This document shows positions 55,550 to 64,000 of a stretch of DNA of 64,000 nt, piece after piece; position 1 is the first letter of the stretch; each line of letters opens with the position of its first letter. The DNA is from Noviherbaspirillum saxi (lineage in GTDB: Bacteria; Pseudomonadota; Gammaproteobacteria; Burkholderiales; Burkholderiaceae_D), in NCBI RefSeq assembly GCF_003591035.1, contig NZ_QYUO01000002.1, forward strand, positions 620,001 through 684,000, read 5' to 3'. The notes beneath the pieces were generated by a model, which was given only the letters and a program-made list of their open reading frames with translations, ran no database searches and was not told the origin of the DNA. Both the position numbers and the translations under genes were made by a program.

Positions 55550-56941
55550 ATGACAAAACTTATCACTACAATTAATCCGGCGACTGGCGCTGAGTTACGC
55601 ACCTATGAGGCATGGACGCCGGCACAGGTTGAAGCTGCGGCGGCCGCAGGCCACGCGGCGGCCCGGGCATGGGGCACGCAACCGCTCGACGTCCGTGTCG
55701 CGGCGGTGCGTCGCCTGGCACAGGAGCTGCGTAGACAAAGCAAGACCTTTGCCGAGCTGATTACTGCCGAAATGGGCAAGCCAATCGGCGAAGCCGCCGG
55801 TGAACTCGAAAAGTCTGCGGTGACGGCGCTTTACTATGCGGATAACGCCGATCGCATCCTTGAGGATGAAAAGGTCGCCATCGACGGGGTCGATGCGTGG
55901 GTCAGCTATGAACCGATCGGAATGGTGCTTGCCGTCATGCCATGGAATTTCCCGGTCTGGCAGGTCATGCGTTTCGCCATTCCCGCAATCACCGCTGGCA
56001 ATGGTGTGCTGCTCAAGCACTCGCCGAATGTCACGGGATGCGCACTGGCGCTGGAAAAGCTCTTGCTCGACGCCGGTCTGCCGAAGCATCTGCTAACGAC
56101 GTTGGTGATTGCCGAAGGCGATGTGCCGGAGACGATCGAACGACTGATCAACGATGACCGGATTGCTGCAGTCACACTAACCGGCTCCAATCGGGCAGGG
56201 GCGGCAGTTGGTGCGGCTGCCGGACGCGCGTCAAAGAAATCGGTGCTGGAACTGGGCGGCTCGGACGCGTTCGTGGTACTGGATGACGCCGATCTCCATG
56301 CGGCAGCGGCCGCTGCTGTCAAGGCGCGTTACCATAACTCCGGCCAAAGCTGCGTCTGCGCAAAGCGATTCATCGTTGCCGAATCCATCGCCCAGGAATT
56401 CACCGAATTGTTTGTCAAAGGCGCGTGCGCGCTGGTCGCCGGCAATCCTGCCGATGCCGCGACACAGATTGGTCCACTGGCCCGTGCAGACTTGCGCGAT
56501 GCGCTTCACAGGCAGGTTGAGCGTTCCGTTGAAGCTGGCGCACTTTTGCTTGCAGGCGGCATGCCGGGTGAAGGTGAGGGCTATTACTACCAACCGACGG
56601 TTCTAGGCAATGTAACCCCCGGCATGGCAGCGTTCGACGAAGAAACGTTCGGCCCGGTTGCCGCAATTGCTGTTGCGAAGAACGATGAAGAGGCAATCCG
56701 TTTGGCGAATGCGACGCCGTTCGGTCTTTCGGTGAGTATCTGGACCTCGTCTTCCCAGCGCGGCGTGAAAGTGGCCAAGGGGATTACCAGCGGTGCAGCC
56801 TTCATCAATGCAATTACCGCCTCGGATGCCCGGGTTCCGTTTGGCGGCACCAAGAAGTCTGGCTATGGACGCGAGCTTGCTGCTGCAGGCGTGCGGGAAT
56901 TCACCAATATCCGGACCTATTGGTCGGTAGTGGCGAAGTAA
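55550..56941 (+). CDS. NAD(P)-dependent semialdehyde dehydrogenase (succinate-semialdehyde dehydrogenase-like)
   Basis: 463-aa aldehyde dehydrogenase. MPWNFPVWQVMRF near 126 (Asn of the oxyanion hole), catalytic Glu in VLELGGSDAFVVL near 228, catalytic Cys in NSGQSCVCAKRF near 262, and EETFGPVAAI near 363. Closest in pattern to GabD/YneI-type enzymes that oxidise succinate or other dicarboxylic semialdehydes. Third gene of a dehydrogenase/monooxygenase/aldehyde-dehydrogenase set, suggesting stepwise oxidation of an organic acid to a central metabolite. Confidence 0.93.
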   Translation: MTKLITTINPATGAELRTYEAWTPAQVEAAAAAGHAAARAWGTQPLDVRVAAVRRLAQELRRQSKTFAELITAEMGKPIGEAAGELEKSAVTALYYADNADRILEDEKVAIDGVDAWVSYEPIGMVLAVMPWNFPVWQVMRFAIPAITAGNGVLLKHSPNVTGCALALEKLLLDAGLPKHLLTTLVIAEGDVPETIERLINDDRIAAVTLTGSNRAGAAVGAAAGRASKKSVLELGGSDAFVVLDDADLHAAAAAAVKARYHNSGQSCVCAKRFIVAESIAQEFTELFVKGACALVAGNPADAATQIGPLARADLRDALHRQVERSVEAGALLLAGGMPGEGEGYYYQPTVLGNVTPGMAAFDEETFGPVAAIAVAKNDEEAIRLANATPFGLSVSIWTSSSQRGVKVAKGITSGAAFINAITASDARVPFGGTKKSGYGRELAAAGVREFTNIRTYWSVVAK

Positions 56942-57034
56942 GCAAGAATCGGGGCCTGGCGTCCCAATTTTTATGGTTCTGTGGATCGGGCGTGAAGAAG
57001 CTGTTCCGATCCGCATAAACCAAGAAGTTGTGAA

Positions 57035-57244
57035 ATGAAGTCAGATCGCCAGCCCCCTGTCCACGCCGAGCAATGGACTGAGCTGCCGCAACAATACGCA
57101 CAGTAAATTATCGACGGACCGCGCGGCATTCTGATTTCCCTTTTTGTGCCGCTAATAAGAAGCCCTGAACTGATGGCTCATGCGCAACGTATGGGCGAAT
57201 ACAGCGGGCAGTCTCCGTCGCGAAGTCAGTCACCTGGCCGATAG
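57035..57244 (+). pseudogene. Carboxymuconolactone decarboxylase-family remnant
   Basis: Frame from ATG 57035 shows the family's start (QPPVHAEQWTELPQQYAQ), an in-frame TAA at codon 24, then IIDGPRGILISLFVPLIRSPELMAHAQRMGEYS, the expected continuation of CMD proteins (GPRG...LHSPEL...AQ..GEY). It ends at TAG after about 69 codons, well before the catalytic Cys-x-x-Cys region. So both an internal stop and a C-terminal truncation. A vanished ring-cleavage-pathway gene next to the aromatic operon. Confidence 0.65.
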
Positions 57245-57339
57245 CGCCCTCGCGTTAAATACGCGATACGGGAAGAGCCCATGAAGCGTTCCTCATCCCG
57301 AAAAACTCCTTGCAATGGAAAACGGAATACATACTTATA

Positions 57340-57497
57340 TTGACGGTATGTCAATTAACTGCACCCCGCACGAAAATGTCGCCTTGTTGTCATTGGGAAA
57401 GCAAACCTGGAAGCGAGAAAAAGATTAATTAATTTGGTCTCAATTTAAATTGACTTCGATTTGGTTCGTGTGTATCTTAATTGAGATGGTATCAATT
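57340..57497 (+). promoter_or_regulatory. Promoter and operator-like palindromes of the aromatic operon
   Basis: TTGACT (57450-57455), 17 bp, TATCTT (57473-57478) forms a good sigma-70 promoter. The 14-bp palindrome TCAATTTAAATTGA (57440-57453) covers the -35, and AATTGA-N7-TCAATT (57479-57497) covers the start region. A further TTGAC-N5-GTCAA lies at 57340-57354. Repeated TCAATT/AATTGA arms suggest one repressor, possibly MarR-type; no candidate gene is in the window. The remaining 56942-57508 gap holds only the decarboxylase remnant. Confidence 0.6.
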
Positions 57498-57508
57498 CGG
57501 AGGCAGCG

Positions 57509-58756
57509 ATGAAGGAAGATGTTAAGCCGCAAATAACCGCAGGCATGCGTGGCGCTAATTGGGATCCCCGTTTGATGGATCGACCTTACCAAATGGTGCC
57601 TTATGCCTTGATGACGGCGGATGGCCAAAAAACACTTGGTTTTTTGTTTACTGCAACTGGTAAAGAAACGACGGTCGTCTCCATCATGCACCCGCGGGAA
57701 ATGGCCGTTACCCACTATCTCGTGCCATTTATTCTCGATGCCGGATGCGCGTGCTGGGTACAGGGACCACGGTCGATCGGCAACGACCTGCGGCTGGAGC
57801 ATGAGATTGCATTGTTCGACGTCGCCGCTGGCGTCTCGCATCTTAAATCGCTTAATTTTCGAAAAGTCATTTTGCTCGGAAATTCGGGCGGAGCAAGTCT
57901 ATATGCGTTTTACAACCAGCAATCATTGACTGCGTCCGAAGCGCGTATTGCCAAAACCCCGGGCGGACGTCCGACAAAGCTGTCCGAACTTACGATGCCG
58001 CAGGTTGACGGTATCGTCTTCGTCTCCCCACATCCTGGCCAAGGCAAGCTCTTGATGTCCGGCATCGATCCTTCTGTCGTGGATGAAGACGATCCGATGC
58101 AAGTCAATGAGGCCCTCGATCCCTTTTCACCGAAAAATGGCTTTAATCTGGAGACAGGAAAAGGGAAATACACAGAAGAGTTCGTCACACGCTATCAGCT
58201 GGCACAAGTCGAGCGCGTGAAAAAGATTGACCAAAAGGCCCGCCAACTTCTCGCGGTGAAGCGTGATGCCCGAATCAAGCTGAAAGAAGAAAACGCGTTG
58301 GAAGTAAAACGGATCGCTTCCTTTGCGCCGATCTTCAATGTCTGGCGTACGGACGCGGACTTGCGATCATGGGACATCTCCATCGATCCGTCCGACCGCG
58401 TTACCGGATCCCTATGGGGTCGTGATCCGTTCGTATCCAACTGGGGTAGTGTGAGCTTCGCGCGTGTAGTGACGCCGGAATCGTGGCTGTCGACCTGGTC
58501 TGGTATTTCGTCCAATGCATCGCTGGAGAAGTGTGCACCGTCGATTGAACAACCGACGCTTTTGCTCGAGTACACCGGCGATCAATGTACGTTCCCCGGC
58601 GATTTCGACCAAATCTATCAGCAGGTGCGTTCAAGCGACAAGGTCCGCATCCCGGTTCGTGGCAATCACCACGGGATGGCCCTCGTAGCGGGAGAGCCTG
58701 CCGGACGTGTCGTCGCAGGAAAACTGATTACTGATTGGCTCCGGAAATTCAGCTAA
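57509..58756 (+). CDS. Alpha/beta-hydrolase fold protein
   Basis: 415 aa, larger than usual. Nucleophile elbow GNSGGAS with S126, acid D358 in YTGDQCTFPGD, and His at 387/388 in RGNHHGMA make a plausible catalytic triad. An inserted charged helical stretch (about 215-265, QLAQVERVKKIDQKARQ) sits in the lid position. No signal peptide. Unknown substrate: could hydrolyse a thioester, a maleylpyruvate-like C-C bond or an ester feeding the aromatic pathway. First gene of the operon, GGAGG ribosome-binding site, directly behind the promoter and palindromes at 57.4 kb. Confidence 0.8.
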   Translation: MKEDVKPQITAGMRGANWDPRLMDRPYQMVPYALMTADGQKTLGFLFTATGKETTVVSIMHPREMAVTHYLVPFILDAGCACWVQGPRSIGNDLRLEHEIALFDVAAGVSHLKSLNFRKVILLGNSGGASLYAFYNQQSLTASEARIAKTPGGRPTKLSELTMPQVDGIVFVSPHPGQGKLLMSGIDPSVVDEDDPMQVNEALDPFSPKNGFNLETGKGKYTEEFVTRYQLAQVERVKKIDQKARQLLAVKRDARIKLKEENALEVKRIASFAPIFNVWRTDADLRSWDISIDPSDRVTGSLWGRDPFVSNWGSVSFARVVTPESWLSTWSGISSNASLEKCAPSIEQPTLLLEYTGDQCTFPGDFDQIYQQVRSSDKVRIPVRGNHHGMALVAGEPAGRVVAGKLITDWLRKFS

Positions 58757-58805
58757 ATCATGCTTGCAACACCAAAAAGGACATTACAGAGAACGAGAGA
58801 CGAAC

Positions 58806-60473
58806 ATGCTTCATGTTGAACCAAAATTGCGCCTTGAAGGCGTTGTTTACCCCGATCCGGCCCGACTCGCAAACTATATCGAACTAGGCCCGTTGCCCCG
58901 CGAGTCGCTTTCCGAGGCACTGATCAAGTCGTTGGAAAAAAACGCTGATCGATTGGCGCTGGTGGGTGCCGAAGGCGACCGTACTTACCGTGAAGTTAAC
59001 GAGGTCACTGACCGGCTTGCTGCAGCGCTGCTCGACATGGGATTGAAACCGCTTGACCGTGCAATGATTCAATGCGGCAACTCACATGAGTTGATGTACT
59101 TTTTCATCGCCTGTTTGAAGGCAACCATCATCCCTATTTGCGCATTGCAGGCATTCCGGCGCCATGAGGTCGGCTATCTCGGAAATCTGGCCGGCGCTCG
59201 CGTTCATCTGGTTCAGGGCGACGATGCCAAGTTCGACGATGTCGCATTTGCCGAAGAGATGCAGGCCGACGTCCCGACGATGGAGTTCATTGTCCAGGCG
59301 CGAGGCGCAGCACGGGGATGCGCGGCGTCTCTCAATGAATTGGTGGCCGGCATGCCTTTACCGCGTGCTAAACAGATCCTGGCCGATGTCGAATACGACC
59401 CGTTTCAGGTCGCGGTGTTCCAGCTATCGGGAGGCACGACAGGTGTCCCGAAGATCATTCCGCGCTTTCAGAATGAATACCTGTACAACATGCAGGCGGT
59501 AGCCAAGTGGAATAACTATACCTGCGACGATGTTCTGTTCATGCCGACGCCTTTCATGCACAACATGAACATGGTCTGTTTCTTCGGACCACTGCTTCTG
59601 GTCGGTGGCACCGTTACAGTCTGCACGGACATCTCGGCCGAAACACTGCAAGCGGTCGTTCGCAACTACAAGCCGACCTGGTTCGGCTTGGCAGGTCCGA
59701 TCTTCCAGCGCGTGCTGCCGGCATTGCTGGATTCGGATGAAGCGACGCGTGCACGCCGCCACTTCATTGGCCCGAAGAATGCGCCGAGGATCCGCGAGGC
59801 GGTGAAGTCGTTTGTTCACCATATCTTTGGCATGACTGAAGGGACGATCATGTTCACGCGTACCGACGATCCTCAAGAAGTTCTTGACTTGTCAGTCGGG
59901 CGTCCAGTGTCAGCGTACGACGAAGTCAAGATTGTTGAGCCGGGCACGGAGCGCGAGGTAGGAGAAGGAGAGGAAGGCGAGGCACTGTTTCGCGGGCCTT
60001 ACACGATACTGGGTTATTACAAGTCCGGTGACGCGCAGGCCGACAAGTTTACCAACGACGGCTTCTACCGGTCGGGCGACCTGATGACTTACAAGGTCAT
60101 AAGAGGGAAAAAATACTATTACTTCCGAGGTCGAACAAAGGATGTCGTAGATCGGGGCGGCGAAAAGATCAATGCCGAAGAACTCGAAAACGTCATTAAC
60201 CTCAATCCGCTGGTCCTTGCATCCGCTGTTGTCGGCATGCCGGATCGTACCTATGGCGAACGCGTCTGCGTGTACATCGTTCCGAAGGCGCCGGGAACAT
60301 TTATCTCCGTAGAAGAACTTGCTAAGTTTCTGGAGGAAAAAGGCCTGGCTAAGTACAAATGGCCTGAACGTGTGGAAGTGATTTCAGACTTCCCCCTCAC
60401 GGCGTCTGGAAAACTGAGCAAAGTCATCCTCCGGCAACAAATTGCAGAGAAGCTGCAGTCCGAAGCAGCGTAG
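58806..60473 (+). CDS. Aryl acid AMP ligase (DhbE/SdgA-like)
   Basis: 555 aa, ATG 58806 preferred over an upstream TTG. It resembles stand-alone 2,3-dihydroxybenzoate or salicylate adenylating enzymes more than fatty acyl-CoA synthetases: FQLSGGTTGVPKIIPRFQNEY near 214, HHIFGMTEGTIMFTRTDD, SGDLMTYKVIRGKKYYYFRGRTKDVVDRGGEKINAEELE, and catalytic Lys in TASGKLSK. It would adenylate, and possibly CoA-load, an aromatic acid. In the salicylyl-CoA route of actinobacteria the homologous enzyme is SdgA; a separate CoA transferase step is not encoded here. Confidence 0.82.
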   Translation: MLHVEPKLRLEGVVYPDPARLANYIELGPLPRESLSEALIKSLEKNADRLALVGAEGDRTYREVNEVTDRLAAALLDMGLKPLDRAMIQCGNSHELMYFFIACLKATIIPICALQAFRRHEVGYLGNLAGARVHLVQGDDAKFDDVAFAEEMQADVPTMEFIVQARGAARGCAASLNELVAGMPLPRAKQILADVEYDPFQVAVFQLSGGTTGVPKIIPRFQNEYLYNMQAVAKWNNYTCDDVLFMPTPFMHNMNMVCFFGPLLLVGGTVTVCTDISAETLQAVVRNYKPTWFGLAGPIFQRVLPALLDSDEATRARRHFIGPKNAPRIREAVKSFVHHIFGMTEGTIMFTRTDDPQEVLDLSVGRPVSAYDEVKIVEPGTEREVGEGEEGEALFRGPYTILGYYKSGDAQADKFTNDGFYRSGDLMTYKVIRGKKYYYFRGRTKDVVDRGGEKINAEELENVINLNPLVLASAVVGMPDRTYGERVCVYIVPKAPGTFISVEELAKFLEEKGLAKYKWPERVEVISDFPLTASGKLSKVILRQQIAEKLQSEAA

Positions 60474-60497
60474 TCGATTAAAAAAGGAAACGACATC

Positions 60498-61358
60498 ATG
60501 AATGCAGCAACTGACAACGTGCTTCCCAATCCAGTCCTGTCCGGCGTCCATCATACAGCGCGCCCCACGTGGAAGCTTGGTGAAACAGTCAATTTCTATC
60601 GGGATCTCCTTGGCCTTCCCCTGATCCATGCGATCTCGGCGAAGGGGTGGGGGCCCGACGACCACGCCGATTTCCTGCACTTTTTCTTTGACAGCGGCCT
60701 CGGTAGCACAATCGCGTTCTTTTATTACATTGGGACCGAACGTCCGGACTGGCTTGCCATGCGCGAGCATTACCAGCAGCGCGCGACGCACACCGCCTGG
60801 CGTGTCGAGACCCGTGAAGAGTTGCTGACATGGCGCGAGCGTGTTGAAAAGGTCGGGATCCCGTTCCGGTATCAGATTCAGCATGAAGTGATCGAGTCGA
60901 TCTACTTCAATGATCCGAATGGTTATCCCATCGAAATCACGTGGCAAATGCGCCCGTTCAACGCGGCCGACAATAATGACGCCGCGTTGACTCTTCAAGC
61001 CGCGATGGAGTTGGAGAAAGCGAAGGGCGCAAGCGGGGAGTTCAAGTCGATCGATCCCGTATGGCAGCGCAAAGCATCGCTGATCGATCCTCAACACGCT
61101 TCCAATCATGCCAGCATCTACGTGCTGAACGTGCCGGAGTTCAGCACGTTGATCGATTATGCGAAGGAAGGGAATCGATACCGTATCACGGCGCTCGAGA
61201 ACAACTACGTGCGCATCGATGGTGTTCCCGAACTTTCCTTCAATCGAAAGCAGCTTCGCTTCAACCCTGCAGTCTGGTATGGCGCGCTGACGGGCGGTTT
61301 CCAAGGCCGTATCACCAAATTCGACCGTGATGACCTCGTCATCGAAGGGGCGGCATAA
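60498..61358 (+). CDS. VOC-superfamily protein (extradiol dioxygenase/glyoxalase-like)
   Basis: 286 aa. Metal-ligand candidates H18/H19 in SGVHHTARPT, His in THTAWRV near 98, and Glu in GYPIEITWQ near 149, the usual pattern of type I extradiol dioxygenases and related VOC enzymes. A C-terminal extension of about 120 residues has no motif I recognise. In this operon it might cleave the hydroxylated ring, although gentisate-type cleavage is normally done by cupin enzymes. AAAGGAAA ribosome-binding site; the stop overlaps the next start (TAATG). Confidence 0.8.
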   Translation: MNAATDNVLPNPVLSGVHHTARPTWKLGETVNFYRDLLGLPLIHAISAKGWGPDDHADFLHFFFDSGLGSTIAFFYYIGTERPDWLAMREHYQQRATHTAWRVETREELLTWRERVEKVGIPFRYQIQHEVIESIYFNDPNGYPIEITWQMRPFNAADNNDAALTLQAAMELEKAKGASGEFKSIDPVWQRKASLIDPQHASNHASIYVLNVPEFSTLIDYAKEGNRYRITALENNYVRIDGVPELSFNRKQLRFNPAVWYGALTGGFQGRITKFDRDDLVIEGAA

Positions 61359-62512
61359 TGAAAGTGGCTATCGTTGGCGGAGGCCCATCGGGGCTTTTCC
61401 TCGCCATACTGCTGAAGAAGCGGATGACGGATGTCGTCATTGAAGTGTATGAGCAAAATCCGAGGGACGCGACGTTCGGCTTTGGTGTAGTGATGGCCGA
61501 TACCGGCTTGAACCGGATCAGCCAAGCCGACCCGGAACTCTCTGCCGAACTGATGAGTGCGATGCACTTTAACGATCGGCAGACAATTATCAGCAATGAG
61601 ACGCCGATTGTGGTCACAAAGCCCGGCCAGGGCGGCGGCGCAATTCCACGCATCAAGCTGCTGTCCATCTTGGCCGATCACACTGCCAAGTTAGGTATTG
61701 ACGTGCGCTACAACTGCCATATCGATGACGTTGCAGACATTCAGGCCGACATCATCGTCGGGGCGGATGGTGTCAATTCGCTCGTTCGCAGCAAGGATGA
61801 AGAGGCATTCGGCACATCACGCCGCTCCCTGTCGAACCATTTTGCGTGGTTCGGCACGCATAAGGTCTTTGCCAATCCTGCATTGGTGTTCCGTCGTTTC
61901 AGGGGCGGTTACTTCATTGCGCATTATTATCCGTACAGCGATGCGATGAGTACGTTTGTCGCCGAATGTGATCATCAGACCTGGGTCGATCTTCACATGG
62001 AGGAAATGACATTGGAACAGCGACAGGAACTGTTCGAGACGATCTTCAGTGGTGAACTCGATGGATTCCCTCTCATCTCGAATAATTCAACGTGGCGTCA
62101 ATTTCCGGTTATCCGCAATAAGAACTGGCACTCTGGAAACAAAGTTCTGATCGGCGATGCATTAAGCAGTGCACATTTCTCCATCGGCTCCGGGACACGG
62201 ATTGCGATGGAAGACGCCATTGCGCTGGCAGACGCGATCTGTGCCAACCCGACTGACATTAATGCGGCCTTCGCTGCTTACGTGAACCAGCGCGGTCCCG
62301 AAAAAGATAAGCTGATCAACGCGTCTGAAAAGTCATTCACTTGGTACGAACACATTCGCGAATGGATGGACGCCTATAGTCCCTACGAGTTTGTATATCG
62401 CTTCATGACGCGTACCGGTCGGGTCGACCGTGAACGACTGCAGCGTCATTATCCGGAGCTTCTTAAGAAGATCGAAGAAGCCGGCATTATTACTGACATG
62501 GAGCCAACATGA
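61358..62512 (+). CDS. FAD-dependent aromatic hydroxylase, salicylyl-CoA 5-hydroxylase-like
   Basis: Single-component flavin monooxygenase, 384 aa. FAD-binding GGGPSGLFLAILL at 7-19, second motif VGADGVNSLVR near 131, and the GD motif LIGDALSSAHFSIGSGTRIAMEDAIALADA near 264, whose SAHFSIGSGT form is typical of enzymes acting on CoA-bound aromatics (salicylyl-CoA or 2-aminobenzoyl-CoA). A late SFTWYEHIREWM also matches that group. Coupled to its neighbours by overlapping start and stop codons on both sides. Would hydroxylate the ring of the activated acid with NAD(P)H and O2. Confidence 0.85.
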   Translation: MKVAIVGGGPSGLFLAILLKKRMTDVVIEVYEQNPRDATFGFGVVMADTGLNRISQADPELSAELMSAMHFNDRQTIISNETPIVVTKPGQGGGAIPRIKLLSILADHTAKLGIDVRYNCHIDDVADIQADIIVGADGVNSLVRSKDEEAFGTSRRSLSNHFAWFGTHKVFANPALVFRRFRGGYFIAHYYPYSDAMSTFVAECDHQTWVDLHMEEMTLEQRQELFETIFSGELDGFPLISNNSTWRQFPVIRNKNWHSGNKVLIGDALSSAHFSIGSGTRIAMEDAIALADAICANPTDINAAFAAYVNQRGPEKDKLINASEKSFTWYEHIREWMDAYSPYEFVYRFMTRTGRVDRERLQRHYPELLKKIEEAGIITDMEPT

Positions 62513-62973
62513 CAATGGACGCCACCGAGTATGTGCTGAGCCGCGAGCCCTTCATTGTCCGCCGCACGGTTCGCTGGGGCGATTGTGATCCCGCAGGTGT
62601 TGTCTACACCGGGCGCTTCCCTGAGTACCTGTTGGGCGCTATTGGTTTCTTCAAGAACCATATGGCCGGTGGCTCAATGCATGACCTGTCCCAAAAGTTC
62701 GATGTCGATATGCCGTGCAAGGGTATGTCATTCGACTTTATCGGTTCTTTGTGGCCTGGTGACGTTATCGATATTCAGTGCGTCGTCGGTGACGTACGCA
62801 CTCGCAGCTTTGATATTGAGTGCTCTGCAGCCAAGCCCGACGGTACCCCTGTCTTCAAAGCCCGGTTTTCGCCAATCTGTATTGAACGCACTGTCCGCAA
62901 AGGAAAGCCAATTCCTCCGGAGTTGCGGGAAATATTAGTCCAGTTCCAAACAAGTCCAGTGGAGAATGCATGA
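62509..62973 (+). CDS. 4HBT-family acyl-CoA thioesterase
   Basis: 154 aa hot-dog-fold thioesterase. VRWGDCDPAGVVYTGRFPEY near 21-40 with catalytic D27, the signature of 4-hydroxybenzoyl-CoA thioesterases. ATGA overlap with the monooxygenase gene and with the isomerase gene. It would release the hydroxylated aromatic acid (for example gentisate) from its CoA ester after hydroxylation, matching the known order in the salicylyl-CoA route. Confidence 0.9.
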   Translation: MTMDATEYVLSREPFIVRRTVRWGDCDPAGVVYTGRFPEYLLGAIGFFKNHMAGGSMHDLSQKFDVDMPCKGMSFDFIGSLWPGDVIDIQCVVGDVRTRSFDIECSAAKPDGTPVFKARFSPICIERTVRKGKPIPPELREILVQFQTSPVENA

Positions 62974-63731
62974 GCGCTAAAGTCTATAAGATTGGGCAAG
63001 TCGTCCCGAGTTCCAACGTGACGATGGAACGCGAGATTCCTGCAATCCTGAACCGACGCATGGCAGTGCTGCCTGAGCGATTCAGTTTCCATTCCAGTCG
63101 GGTCCGCATGCATAAGGTCGTACCCGAAGAACTTGAGCGGATGAATTGCGAAATGGGCAGATGTGCGGTCGAGTTGGCTGACGCTCAGGTTGATATCCTG
63201 AGCACTGCCTGTCTCGTTGCGACGATGTGCATGGGACTCGGTTATCACCGTACGACTGTAGCCGACATGCGTGCTGCGACCGAGAGCGCCAAGTTGCCAC
63301 CGCAGATCATGACGTCGGCGGGCGCATTGGTCGAAGAATTGAAGAGTTTTGGTGCCAAGAGAATTTCGTTGATGGCCCCCTATAGCGATGCGCTCACAGC
63401 CAAAGTTCTTGAATATATCAGGGAAGAAGGAATCGAAGTCCAGGATCACCTGAACTTTAGTATCGAGGACAATATCGCTGTCGGTGAGCGCGATCCGATG
63501 CGGTTGCTTGACGATGTGAAACGGCTCAACGTCAAGGGTGTGGATGCGGTCGTGCTGTCAGCGTGCGTCCAGATGCCATCTCTACCGGCAATTCAGGTTG
63601 CGCAGCAATCCCTTGGCATTCCTGTTACCTCCACCGCGGTATGCACAGCCCGGCAAATGTTGAAGTTGCTGAAACTGGATCCCGTCGCGCCTGATGCCGG
63701 CGCATTTCTTGGCGATATGCGGGGACTGTAG
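62970..63731 (+). CDS. maiA: Maleate cis-trans isomerase
   Basis: Asp/Glu-racemase fold enzyme that turns maleate into fumarate, 253 aa. KIGQVVPSSNVTMEREIPA at the start, RFSFHSSRVRMHKV near 37, and the two catalytic cysteines C81 (STACLVATM) and C199 (LSACVQMPSLPAI). Very close to NicE/MaiA in pattern. Its presence means the aromatic route likely ends in maleate, as in gentisate or hydroxypyridine breakdown, rather than in fumarylpyruvate. Last complete gene; a 194-bp gap without features follows. Confidence 0.95.
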   Translation: MSAKVYKIGQVVPSSNVTMEREIPAILNRRMAVLPERFSFHSSRVRMHKVVPEELERMNCEMGRCAVELADAQVDILSTACLVATMCMGLGYHRTTVADMRAATESAKLPPQIMTSAGALVEELKSFGAKRISLMAPYSDALTAKVLEYIREEGIEVQDHLNFSIEDNIAVGERDPMRLLDDVKRLNVKGVDAVVLSACVQMPSLPAIQVAQQSLGIPVTSTAVCTARQMLKLLKLDPVAPDAGAFLGDMRGL

Positions 63732-63925
63732 CATTAGCTTCCATGATCGCTCGGAGAGCGCTCTATTCTGAGCTCGGTTATCTCGCTCAACCAAATTGCA
63801 GCGTGTCATTAGATGAAAAAGGTCGGCAGGATCGAGCAAGAGATCGGCCAAATCCAGATGCCAGTTGAACCCGTACGCGAGTATCGGGCAGGCGTCGCTA
63901 TTACAACCAATTTAAGGAGAACAGA

Positions 63926-64000
63926 ATGTCTTTGAAGAACACCGCTAGTCCACGGAATTCAGGTCGTCGTACACGTCTAAAGCACGCACTGGCAATTTTT
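63926..64000 (+). CDS. Start of an unidentified gene (3' end outside window)
   Basis: ATG 63926 with AAGGAGAACAG upstream begins a frame open to the window edge (25 codons). The basic stretch GRRTRLKHALAIF looks like the n-region and start of the hydrophobic core of a signal peptide, as in periplasmic binding proteins, but too little is visible to name it. Confidence 0.5.
   Translation, partial: MSLKNTASPRNSGRRTRLKHALAIF

Overview
The window looks like a Burkholderiales (betaproteobacterial) chromosome, probably Oxalobacteraceae-like. The evidence is the biotin operon layout, Bug/TctC-type binding proteins, Burkholderia-type porins and the many acyl-CoA catabolic genes. This is inferred from gene content; no rRNA or tRNA gene is present to test it. 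Apart from two IS630 elements and several gene remnants, it is an almost continuous series of catabolic modules.

1-6.6 kb: end of bioA, then bioF-bioD-bioB with overlapping stop/start codons, then a methylcrotonyl-CoA carboxylase alpha subunit and HMG-CoA lyase (leucine/isoprenoid degradation), separated by a long perfect hairpin.

6.6-37.2 kb: a large CoA-dependent catabolic island. It has an SDR, a porin, two LivK-type binding proteins, four acyl-CoA ligases, AraC and TetR regulators, a thiolase, two enoyl-CoA hydratases, and a block resembling the acyclic terpene (Atu) pathway: carboxylase beta, IVD-type acyl-CoA dehydrogenase, biotinylated carboxylase alpha, hydratase, AtuA-like protein and dienoyl-CoA-reductase-like SDR. 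etfB and etfA follow, then a truncated ETF-quinone oxidoreductase and a FadB-like fusion enzyme. Nine transcription units here start from the same promoter design: a 16-bp element (consensus AGCCANTTGACGCAAG) exactly 20 bp before a TANNNT -10 box, with no -35 box. I infer an activator regulon, most simply controlled by the AraC protein at 12.3 kb. At about 29.9-30.2 kb, between the truncated gene and the next module, is a compact non-coding element full of perfect hairpins that resembles an orphan HEARO/omega-RNA-type IS200/IS605 derivative.

37-57 kb: decayed chemoreceptor and transposase remnants, an isopropylmalate-dehydrogenase-like enzyme and a lactonase, a GntR/FCD regulator with two winged-helix domains, an intact IS630 element, then organic-acid uptake and metabolism: a Bug binding protein, TctCBA, a porin, a chemoreceptor, a cupin, a CitMHS transporter, an Ldh-family dehydrogenase, a small monooxygenase and a semialdehyde dehydrogenase. 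A TGCATT-N12-AATGCA element occurs before the regulator, the Bug gene and the cupin gene and is a candidate GntR operator.

57-64 kb: an aromatic-acid operon: alpha/beta hydrolase, aryl-AMP ligase, VOC protein, FAD monooxygenase of the salicylyl-CoA hydroxylase type, 4HBT thioesterase and maleate isomerase. It could convert an aromatic acid through a CoA thioester to maleate and fumarate. The window ends in the first codons of another gene.
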